Origin: Chloroflexota bacterium
Lineage (GTDB): Bacteria; Chloroflexota; Ktedonobacteria; Ktedonobacterales; Ktedonobacteraceae
NCBI GenBank assembly: GCA_027316975.1
Contig: DAHVFL010000349.1
Location: forward strand, 1 to 5,193
Length of the DNA stretch: 5,193 nt
Direction: 5' to 3'
The stretch's first letter is position 1; each line of letters begins with the position of its first letter. Made by a program: the position numbers and the translations under genes. Under the pieces are notes generated by a model. That model was not told the origin of the DNA. It saw only the letters and a list, made by a program, of their open reading frames with translations, and ran no database searches. This document shows, in pieces, positions 1 through 5,193 of the stretch.

Positions 1-73
1 GGAACAGCTCGGTCAACCCCTGTAACAGGGATAGGGCGATAGTTTGCCAGATATTCAAGTGCAATGTCGTCAT
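1..73 (-). CDS. uppP: Undecaprenyl-diphosphate phosphatase (UppP/BacA family), N-terminal fragment, cut by the left window edge
   Basis: Only 24 codons lie in the window. They read MTTLHLNIWQTIALSLLQGLTELF, of which the part LLQGLTELF matches the first conserved block of the UppP/BacA family (usually an LxQGLTEFLPISSSGH-like sequence); the next codon begins with C, compatible with the expected proline. Family members are multi-pass inner-membrane enzymes that dephosphorylate undecaprenyl pyrophosphate so that the lipid carrier can be reused in peptidoglycan synthesis. The ATG at 73..71 is the only reasonable start: an in-frame TAA lies three codons upstream (82..80). A GAGAGAG tract at 89..83, overlapping the mltG stop codon, could serve as ribosome binding site with 9 bases of spacing. 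The gene follows mltG by 14 bases and is probably in the same operon. The identification rests on one short motif and the cell-wall context; the catalytic part is outside the window. Confidence 0.75.
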   Translation of the reverse strand, partial: MTTLHLNIWQTIALSLLQGLTELF

Positions 74-87
74 GGATGGTTACTCTC

Positions 88-1188
88 TCAGCGTAGATAT
101 TTCTGTACGTCCAATTGAAATTCAGCATTTGTTTTCTCATATACGTTGCGACCATCAGGTTTCGACAGGAAAAAGTAAAATCCTGTTTGCGCCGGTGAGG
201 CAGCCGCCTTTAAGCTGGCGAGACCTGGACTGCAGATGGGCGTAGGTGGGAAGCCTTGATGGGTATACGTATTCCAGAGACTGGTTGGCGCGATTAGCCG
301 CCCGCTATCATTCAGCGGCGTCCAGTATGTTTTGGTGCCGGGCGCTGAGTCACGCGCATATTGCACGGTGGGGTCGGCGTCAAGCGTGCTCACCGTTTCA
401 GCATTCGGCTTATAGATGCGGTTCCAGTACACACTGGCTACCAACGGGCGGTCATTATCAAACAATGCCTCGCGCTGCACAATCGACGCCAGAATGACCA
501 TCTGGTAGAGCGAGAGCTTATTTTGCTTCGCCAGCGTATCCAGGCGATTTTGCTGCACCCTGGCGTTAAACTCGGTCAGCATGATATTGACCACATCGCG
601 GGCGGTCGCATTGACCGGCACGAGGTAGGTATCGGGGAAAAGAAAGCCTTCCATGCCACTCCCTGCCGGTATCGACTTCAGGAAGGGATACTTAGCATAA
701 TCCGGGAACTGCGTCGGACGCAACGTTTCGTTCAGGAAATCCTGTTTGTTAAACTTCAAGAGCGGCGGATAGGCGGCATCATTACGCGCGAACTTGTTGG
801 CAATCTGCTCAATGCGCCACCCTTCCAGGATTGTTACCGGTATGGAATCGGGTTGTCCGTGGAGCAATTGAGTAATGACCTGATCGATCGTCATGCTGGG
901 GCTGAGATTGTACGCTCCCGCCTGTAACTGGGTATCCAGCCCCTTTATCCTGGCCCAGACGCGAAAAGCCAGGGAGTTGCGAATCAAACCTTTAGACTGG
1001 AGAGCATCCGCGATCTGCGCGCCACTTTCACCACTTGAAATCACAAAAGCAACGGTTTTGGGCTGGCTGGCATTGGAAGGCTGAAATACATCCGTAACGG
1101 TAGTCCAGGCAAAGTAGACGCCTCCGAAAATGAGCAAGCCCAACAGTAGTACCGATAGAATCGCAGTGCGTGGCCCACGTCTCTTCAT
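88..1188 (-). CDS. mltG: Endolytic murein transglycosylase MltG (YceG family)
   Basis: This 366-residue protein should be an inner-membrane lytic transglycosylase that cuts nascent peptidoglycan strands and so acts as a terminator of glycan elongation. A short basic N-terminus (MKRRGPR) is followed by one membrane span at about residues 9-28, placing the rest outside the membrane. Residues 45-110 look like the LysM-like subdomain of the family. The YceG catalytic domain follows: GFLFPDTY (181-188), LASIVQRE (233-240), TLDADPTVQYA (268-278) and a WNTYTHQGFPPTPICSPG-type block (305-322) ending in SLKAAASP. Glu240 aligns with the catalytic Glu218 of E. coli MltG, while the other acidic residue common in that motif is Gln238 here. 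Length is normal for the family. The start ATG overlaps the ruvX stop as ATGA and has GAGGA at 1202..1198, 9 bases upstream, so translation is probably coupled to ruvX. Confidence 0.96.
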   Translation of the reverse strand: MKRRGPRTAILSVLLLGLLIFGGVYFAWTTVTDVFQPSNASQPKTVAFVISSGESGAQIADALQSKGLIRNSLAFRVWARIKGLDTQLQAGAYNLSPSMTIDQVITQLLHGQPDSIPVTILEGWRIEQIANKFARNDAAYPPLLKFNKQDFLNETLRPTQFPDYAKYPFLKSIPAGSGMEGFLFPDTYLVPVNATARDVVNIMLTEFNARVQQNRLDTLAKQNKLSLYQMVILASIVQREALFDNDRPLVASVYWNRIYKPNAETVSTLDADPTVQYARDSAPGTKTYWTPLNDSGRLIAPTSLWNTYTHQGFPPTPICSPGLASLKAAASPAQTGFYFFLSKPDGRNVYEKTNAEFQLDVQKYLR

Positions 1189-1664
1189 GTTGTTTTATCC
1201 TCGAATGTGTTTGATCCAGAATCCAGGTATTCTTGCAGAATCACAGCCGCCGCCAGCGCGTCTATCCCCTGGCGTTTACGCTTGCGCCGCCCGCACCCGC
1301 CCGCGCGCGACCTTCCCCCGCGCGTCTCTTGCTCATACTCCGCGCGCAGGCGATGCGCTTCAACCGTGGATAATCGCTCATCCCAGAAGCTCACGGGAAT
1401 GTCGATATGCTGTTTCAACCGTTCTACAAAAGCCTCTACGCGCGCACCCTGGGCATGTATCTCTCCATCCAGACTGATAGGAAGCCCGACCACAAGGCCA
1501 TCCGCCTCTGTTTCGCGGATCAGGCGTTGGATAGCTTCCCATGTCTGGTTTTCATCGCGGGAGACGCGCAATATGGTATAGGGTGTAGCCAGGAAGCCCG
1601 AAGCATCGCTCAGGGCAACACCTATTCTGACGCTGCCAACATCGAGTGCCATCAACCGTGTCAT
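1185..1664 (-). CDS. ruvX: RuvX/YqgF family putative pre-16S rRNA nuclease / Holliday junction resolvase-like protein
   Basis: From the chosen start the protein has 159 residues and an RNase H-like fold: LDVGSVRIGVAL (7-18, Asp8 expected catalytic), VVGLP (58-62), DERLSTVEA (95-103) and IDALAAAVILQEYL (134-147, Asp135 expected catalytic). Family members are implicated in maturation of the 5' end of 16S rRNA; the Holliday-junction role is inferred from the fold. An open frame continues to an ATG at 1736, but ATG 1664 is preferred because GGAGAG (1677..1672) lies 7 bases upstream of it, residues before it do not belong to the family, and the likely promoter at 1703-1731 falls inside the longer version. 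Compared with the usual 135-150 residues there is a Gly/Arg/Lys-rich stretch at 115-132, before the last conserved block, coded by a very GC-rich tract. The gene overlaps mltG by four bases; ruvX-mltG adjacency is common in bacteria. Confidence 0.93.
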   Translation of the reverse strand: MTRLMALDVGSVRIGVALSDASGFLATPYTILRVSRDENQTWEAIQRLIRETEADGLVVGLPISLDGEIHAQGARVEAFVERLKQHIDIPVSFWDERLSTVEAHRLRAEYEQETRGGRSRAGGCGRRKRKRQGIDALAAAVILQEYLDSGSNTFEDKTT

Positions 1665-1671
1665 CGCTGCT

Positions 1672-1677
1672 CTCTCC
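1672..1677 (-). promoter_or_regulatory. Ribosome binding site deciding the ruvX start
   Basis: GGAGAG on the minus strand sits 7 bases before the ATG at 1664. It overlaps another in-frame ATG (1679..1677), which therefore has no comparable site of its own. This is the main argument for the 159-residue form of RuvX. Confidence 0.7.
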
Positions 1678-1702
1678 ATGCGAAAAGATACTATCCTATC
1701 GC

Positions 1703-1731
1703 ATTCTAACGAAGGAGAGGCCATTTGTCCA
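1703..1731 (-). promoter_or_regulatory. Predicted sigma70-type promoter for ruvX-mltG-uppP
   Basis: On the minus strand, TGGACA (1731..1726; five of six bases match TTGACA) is followed after exactly 17 bases by TAGAAT (1708..1703; five of six match TATAAT). The expected transcript start is near 1696, giving a leader of about 30 bases before the ruvX ATG at 1664. It lies in the only substantial non-coding gap of the window, downstream of the palindromic element, so it would give ruvX-mltG-uppP a promoter separate from the upstream pair. This is a prediction from consensus match and spacing alone. Confidence 0.55.
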
Positions 1732-1767
1732 GCCATTCACCCAAAAGACTCTCTTTTCCACACAGTA

Positions 1768-1788
1768 GCGACACCCTTTGCGGGTGTC
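1768..1788. repeat. Left hairpin arm, direct-repeat copy 1
   Basis: This 21-base unit consists of a 7-bp stem GACACCC/GGGTGTC around the loop TTTGC. It recurs at 1828-1848, exactly 60 bases further on, in the same orientation, with a single T-to-C difference at the first loop base. Confidence 0.8.
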
Positions 1789-1827
1789 CTGTCCGCGTAT
1801 TCGTTGAAGATGGAATACGCCGAGACG

Positions 1828-1848
1828 GCGACACCCCTTGCGGGTGTC
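1828..1848. repeat. Right hairpin arm, direct-repeat copy 2
   Basis: This unit matches 1768-1788 at 20 of 21 positions. Its stem extends to 8 bp (CGACACCC with GGGTGTCG, ending at 1849) around the loop CTTGC. On the minus strand it is the first hairpin transcribed after the stop codon of the J-barrel gene. Confidence 0.8.
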
Positions 1849-1856
1849 GTTACCAT

Positions 1857-4514
1857 CTAACCTTTTGGCAATGGAGTACCCGGCAAAACATCAATGTGAA
1901 TGCGCTCTGAACGGAAAGGCATAATGCTCAGAAAAGAGGGGGAAAATTCAATACGAACAGTCTCCACTCCTCGCGGACCGGCATCTCCACCGCTAATGGC
2001 ATTGATGGCCTGATCTTTGGTTTTCCCTGTCAAAAACGTGCTCAATGCACGTGTATCCACCCGTAGCATCGACAACCCGCTGGCCGACAGGGTAATAGTG
2101 ATGGTCGTACCATCATTCGATGAAGAACTGGACACTCCGCTCAAAGTGATGGGAAATTGCGTCGCAAGGACATACGGATTCGGGCGTGTAGCCAGGGCAG
2201 CCGCGTTGAGATGGCTCTCCGCCGCCGCTATCAGACTGCTGCGGCGCACAACCAGCAGGCTTACCTTCACACTCAACGTACCCGTAAACGTTTTGCTTGA
2301 GAGCGGCGACCCCACTGTAGGAACCTGCGTCAATTGTTCTTGCGACAACGGCTGCGCGTTTCCCACGACATCCGGGAAGGGTTTTCCCGTCATATCGCCC
2401 CGGGACACCTGCCCCTGTATCCAGGTGGTAATCAGAGCCTGTAATTGTTTGTGCAACGAGTTCTTTAAGGCTTGTAAGTCGTTCCGGGTCACGGATGGCA
2501 CCTGCGTCGCGCCCCCACCCGTGAGCGCGCCGGGATTAGTCACGCTCAAATTAATCTGCGCAGTGGAAAGGTTGTTGGCCTGCGCAATCGTTGCAATGCT
2601 CGTATCTGGGACGACCGTGATCGTATTAGGACCGGCATTCCCGCTATTACCCGTATTCTGCGCCTGGACCGGTATCGGCACAGTTGAGTTGCCGCTCGGA
2701 ACAATCGCCGAAGCGGTCGTAACAAACTGTATGGTCCCGGCCCCTGCGTCGGTAGTAATCACGGTGCCGGTAGGAATCGTAATATTTTGTTGTCCTTTAT
2801 TGATGAAGTTGACCGTGCCGCTGGCCTTTGCATTGCCCTGTTGCGTAGAGCCGCTGGCCGTTCCCGTTCCTGACGCGCTTACAGCATGGGTCAGGAGTTG
2901 CGATGCTACTGAGTTAGGAAACTTGCTCTGCGTTTTGGTTGAAGCGACCAGCTTGAACGATGTCAGGCTGAGGGGTTTTGACGGCACGGTAATCGTGACG
3001 GTCGCCGCTGTGCCATAGTAGAAAAAGCCGACGCCAACCAGCAAGAGGAGCACGAGCACGACAACAACTACAATCGTCGTTGCCCTGCCGCGACGCCGGG
3101 ATGCCTGGATGCTCTGGCGGCGAGTTGGCGGAGGGGGTAGCGCGGCTGGTATCCTGTTCCTGGTTATGGGCCTGGATTGAGCCTGTGATTGTTGAGACTG
3201 ATCAACCGGTCTGGGAGTCACATTGCGCGCAGGAGGCTGAGTCACCGGGGGCAAGGGCGACGGGGGTGGCACTTGCGCGCCACGGCCACCAACCCTCGGG
3301 ATACCCGCTGAGCCTGGGGATACTGCTCTCTTCGGGTTCGGACGAACAAGTGTAGATTGATCTGCCGGGGGCAAGTAATCATCATCATAATCATCGGGCC
3401 TGCGTTGAAGCTTTCCTGACCGTCTGCCACCTCGCGCCCGTGGATCATCGACAGGGGCAGGAAAACTCTCATCTGAATGACTGAGGAATTCGTTATCCCA
3501 CTGGCCTACCGGGAAATCCTGCGAGCCACCAGGCTCTGGCACATCCTCGATTTTATGCACATCGGTAGGGATATCGGCCACATCGGGCGCAATATCATGC
3601 ACGTCTGGCGAAAAGGTGGCGCCGCGCTGCTCAGAAATGAGCGAGGGAGAAAGTTCCTCGATATCATTCTCGAATGGATCAGCGTGTATGGGTTCGGGCG
3701 GCGTGCTGTAATGTGAGAGAGGGAAAGAGCTGGTTGGTTCTTGCTCGCGCAGGGGCGGATTGCTTTCGCCGCCTGGCGTACCCTCTTGCGCCGCCTCGCG
3801 AATGCGCCGGGCGGTATCATAATCTTGAGTATATGGGTCTTCCAGCTCTTCTTCATGCGGGCGCGCCGCAAGCGGACGCGCCGAGTGCGCCTGCGCCTCA
3901 TCGATGCGAAACTCGAAAGGCTGGTCAAAAGCGTCATCCTCGATGATCTCCATTGGAGGATACGACTCTTCTTTTTCCTGCCTGCTCGCCGGTTCTCCCG
4001 GTTCTTCCCGCCGCGCGGACGCATTTTCCTGTGGAAGCCAGGTGCTTTGCGGCGGCCGGGTCTCGGTTTGGGAGCTGGTCGGCGGCTCTTCACGTAAGGA
4101 AGGGGGCACAAGCGGTTCCCGCTGGCGCGCGGCTCGACTATCAGTAGGCCCCCGGTTGACAGGCCCGCGCTGGCGCAGTATACCTTTTCTCCCAGGTACG
4201 CCGCGTTGGGACGGGGGAGGCTGAGTTTGAGGAACGCGCATTTTGCCGCTTGAGGAGCCTTCGCGTGGCTGGCTCACGCGAAAACCCGCGGCTTTAGCCA
4301 CTGCCCGCACCTGCCGGTCAGGGCTGATGACCTGTATTTCTTTTCTTAATTCGCTCGCGCGGGCGTGCAGTAATCGCCAGCCAACGTTGCTGCGCAGTTG
4401 TGTCTGCTGCGGCACCACCATAATGATGCGCCGTGCTGGGACCCCCTCAATCTTTTCCCGCACCCTGGTCAGCTCATCGTTCGGATCTAGATAAATGATA
4501 TGCTCGTCAGGCAT
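1857..4514 (-). CDS. Large single-span membrane protein with a disordered cytoplasmic linker and an extracytoplasmic baseplate-J-like barrel domain
   Basis: The function of this 885-residue protein is unknown. Residues 1-83 form a compact alpha/beta-looking domain (IIYLDPNDELTRVREKI, RRIIMVVP, WRLLHARASELRKEIQVIS, AVAKAAGFRV) of a kind I associate with baseplate-J-annotated envelope proteins in Chloroflexota and Actinobacteria. Residues 84-470 are low complexity: Pro/Arg/Gln/Ser-rich, with a strongly acidic centre (about 180-350), a short DV-x-x-I repeat (303-323) and a Pro/Gln-rich end. A basic patch (RRRGR, 473-477) precedes one membrane span at about 479-500, implying a cytoplasmic N-terminus. 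Outside, residues 562-640 look like the baseplate-J barrel (SGTVNFINKG, TIPTGTVITT, VPIPVQAQNTGNSGNAG), followed by a Ser/Thr-rich beta-type region to the end. ATG 4514 has GGGAGAG 7 bases upstream (4528..4522). It follows the FtsA-like gene by 41 bases, probably in one operon. Confidence 0.85.
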   Translation of the reverse strand: MPDEHIIYLDPNDELTRVREKIEGVPARRIIMVVPQQTQLRSNVGWRLLHARASELRKEIQVISPDRQVRAVAKAAGFRVSQPREGSSSGKMRVPQTQPPPSQRGVPGRKGILRQRGPVNRGPTDSRAARQREPLVPPSLREEPPTSSQTETRPPQSTWLPQENASARREEPGEPASRQEKEESYPPMEIIEDDAFDQPFEFRIDEAQAHSARPLAARPHEEELEDPYTQDYDTARRIREAAQEGTPGGESNPPLREQEPTSSFPLSHYSTPPEPIHADPFENDIEELSPSLISEQRGATFSPDVHDIAPDVADIPTDVHKIEDVPEPGGSQDFPVGQWDNEFLSHSDESFPAPVDDPRARGGRRSGKLQRRPDDYDDDYLPPADQSTLVRPNPKRAVSPGSAGIPRVGGRGAQVPPPSPLPPVTQPPARNVTPRPVDQSQQSQAQSRPITRNRIPAALPPPPTRRQSIQASRRRGRATTIVVVVVLVLLLLVGVGFFYYGTAATVTITVPSKPLSLTSFKLVASTKTQSKFPNSVASQLLTHAVSASGTGTASGSTQQGNAKASGTVNFINKGQQNITIPTGTVITTDAGAGTIQFVTTASAIVPSGNSTVPIPVQAQNTGNSGNAGPNTITVVPDTSIATIAQANNLSTAQINLSVTNPGALTGGGATQVPSVTRNDLQALKNSLHKQLQALITTWIQGQVSRGDMTGKPFPDVVGNAQPLSQEQLTQVPTVGSPLSSKTFTGTLSVKVSLLVVRRSSLIAAAESHLNAAALATRPNPYVLATQFPITLSGVSSSSSNDGTTITITLSASGLSMLRVDTRALSTFLTGKTKDQAINAISGGDAGPRGVETVRIEFSPSFLSIMPFRSERIHIDVLPGTPLPKG

Positions 4515-4521
4515 TGCCCTA

Positions 4522-4528
4522 CTCTCCC
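4522..4528 (-). promoter_or_regulatory. Ribosome binding site of the J-barrel membrane protein
   Basis: GGGAGAG on the minus strand lies 7 bases before ATG 4514, inside the 41-base gap after the FtsA-like gene. It supports the chosen start. No convincing promoter is visible in this gap. Confidence 0.65.
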
Positions 4529-4555
4529 ACTACAAATGTATTCATTCGGCTGCAT

Positions 4556-5193
4556 TTAGATATGCATTTTGTGAATAACCCGGCTGAGCGCGTGTTCAAG
4601 CACGTTGCTGTCATCCTGCAATTCGATTGCCTGGTACGCCAGCGCCATTGGTGTGATATCCTGAGCATTCCTCAGCAGGTTCCTGGGGTCGGAAATCGTG
4701 TTGACCATACCCGGCTGGATAATTTCAATAAGTGGATCGCGCGAAAATGGCAGGTGGTCTTTCCACGGGAAGTTCTCCAGCCGCTCGCGCAGATCAGGTA
4801 AGGCGGAGCCGCCACCCACCAGATAAATGGCCGGCGGCAAGAGTTCATCCTTTGCCAGTTCGTCCACCAGTAATTCGATGCTGTCCATCCAGGTTTGCGT
4901 CTCAGGCGCGAGAATTGCGCGCACTTCTTCAAGCTCAGCGCCCTTGAGTCCGCCAGTGCTGTAGAGTATTTTGAGATTTTCGGCCTCTTTGAGCGATATC
5001 CCCTTGCTGGATGCCAGTCGCCGCGTAAATGTGCGCCCGCCCAGCGCGAACATACGCGTCTCTTCGATACCACCCTGGCGCACCAGCGCGATGTCGGTAG
5101 TCCCACCACCAATATCGATGAAAATGGCTCCACTGTCCGGGCCAGCATCCACGCTCAAACAACGCGCCAGCGCGTATGGCTCGGCCACAATCG
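4556..5193 (-). CDS. FtsA-like actin-fold ATPase, C-terminal part, cut by the right window edge
   Basis: The frame is open to the window edge, so the 211 visible codons are the C-terminal portion; the GTG at 5188 is an internal valine in IVAEPYALA, not a start. That block resembles the AEP motif preceding the second half of FtsA. It is followed by the phosphate-2 motif FIDIGGGTTDIALV (about 5078-5122), then FALGGRTFTRRLA and a SLKEAENLK segment typical of FtsA, and the adenosine motif YLVGGGSALPDL (about 4790-4825). These mark the actin/HSP70/FtsA superfamily, nearer to FtsA than to PilM, whose equivalent motif normally lacks the triple glycine. The last 15 residues could form an amphipathic helix. 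Such proteins bind ATP on the cytoplasmic membrane face and recruit membrane partners; the next gene encodes a membrane protein. Whether it is the division FtsA or a paralogue cannot be decided here. Confidence 0.85.
   Translation of the reverse strand, partial: IVAEPYALARCLSVDAGPDSGAIFIDIGGGTTDIALVRQGGIEETRMFALGGRTFTRRLASSKGISLKEAENLKILYSTGGLKGAELEEVRAILAPETQTWMDSIELLVDELAKDELLPPAIYLVGGGSALPDLRERLENFPWKDHLPFSRDPLIEIIQPGMVNTISDPRNLLRNAQDITPMALAYQAIELQDDSNVLEHALSRVIHKMHI

Larger units (their letters stand above)
1765..1853. repeat. 89-bp symmetric palindromic element with imperfect terminal inverted repeats (REP/MITE-like)
   Basis: The ends are 12-base inverted repeats with one mismatch: GTAGCGACACCC at 1765-1776 and GGGTGTCGTTAC at 1842-1853. 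Inside are three perfect hairpins: GACACCC/GGGTGTC (1770-1776 with 1782-1788), GCGTATTC/GAATACGC (1795-1802 with 1813-1820) and CGACACCC/GGGTGTCG (1829-1836 with 1842-1849). Because the outer arms are each self-complementary and also complementary to one another, the element can fold either as three small hairpins or as one long imperfect hairpin. It starts three bases after the stop codon of the J-barrel gene. No T-run follows on the minus strand, so it is not a standard intrinsic terminator. It resembles dispersed REP or MITE-type elements; copy number elsewhere is unknown from this window. Confidence 0.75.

Noticed and set aside
1665..1736. A 24-residue N-terminal extension of RuvX starting at ATG 1736.
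   Set aside because: It lies outside the family alignment, lacks a good ribosome site, and would include the predicted promoter; ATG 1664 has GGAGAG at 7 bases.
1768..1848. Minimal CRISPR array (two 21-base repeats around a 39-base spacer).
   Set aside because: There are only two copies, the intervening sequence is itself palindromic, and no cas gene is nearby; the overall symmetry indicates one folded element.
1765..1853. Intrinsic terminator for the upstream operon.
   Set aside because: The hairpins are stable, but no run of T follows any of them on the minus strand; an RNA-protecting or repeat-element role fits better.
1678..1910. Short plus-strand frames across the gap containing repeated peptides such as ATPFAGV and ATPLAGV.
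   Set aside because: The peptide repeats only echo the two DNA hairpin arms, which are 60 bases (20 codons) apart; no start signal or conserved protein is visible.
2017..3018. A 333-codon open frame on the plus strand opposite the J-barrel gene.
   Set aside because: It is antisense to the Ser/Thr/Val-rich extracytoplasmic domain, has no recognisable domain or ribosome site, and has a Cys/Val-rich composition typical of a shadow frame; the minus-strand protein has clear domain structure.
3506..4111. A 201-codon minus-strand frame inside the J-barrel gene.
   Set aside because: It is an alternative frame of the low-complexity acidic linker and gives an implausible Arg/Lys-rich sequence with no domain.
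4556..5188. GTG at 5188 as the start of the FtsA-like gene.
   Set aside because: The frame stays open to the window edge, and the protein would lack the first half of the actin fold, including the phosphate-1 region; it is an internal valine.

Overview
The window carries five protein-coding genes, all on the minus strand, so transcription runs from right to left. In that order they are: the 3' part of an FtsA-like actin-fold ATPase (cut by the right edge); an 885-residue single-span membrane protein with a baseplate-J-like barrel domain; ruvX (YqgF family); mltG (endolytic murein transglycosylase); and the first 24 codons of a probable uppP (undecaprenyl-diphosphate phosphatase), cut by the left edge. 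No plus-strand gene is convincing, and I see no RNA gene, CRISPR array or insertion sequence.

Organism: a bacterium of moderately high GC. The FtsA-like/J-barrel pair, the Chloroflexota-like style of the 885-residue protein, and an intergenic palindromic repeat reading GACACCCGCAAGGGGTGTC on the minus strand make me favour Chloroflexota, perhaps class Ktedonobacteria. This rests on recall and general resemblance, not on a search.

Layout: the right half (about 1857-5193) holds the ATPase and the membrane protein, separated by 41 bases and probably co-transcribed. Next comes a 192-base non-coding gap. It contains an 89-bp symmetric element (1765-1853) made of three hairpins inside imperfect terminal inverted repeats, followed downstream by a good sigma70-type promoter (TGGACA, 17 bp, TAGAAT) that would drive ruvX. 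The left part is a tight ruvX-mltG-uppP run: ruvX and mltG overlap by the four bases ATGA, and uppP starts 14 bases after the mltG stop.

How they may work together: MltG cleaves nascent glycan strands and UppP recycles the lipid carrier for peptidoglycan synthesis, so the last two genes concern the cell wall. RuvX is a nuclease-fold housekeeping protein often encoded beside mltG. The FtsA-like ATPase, if membrane-associated, could contact the cytoplasmic N-terminal region of the J-barrel protein, whose C-terminal half would lie outside the membrane. That pairing is the least understood and most interesting part of the window.
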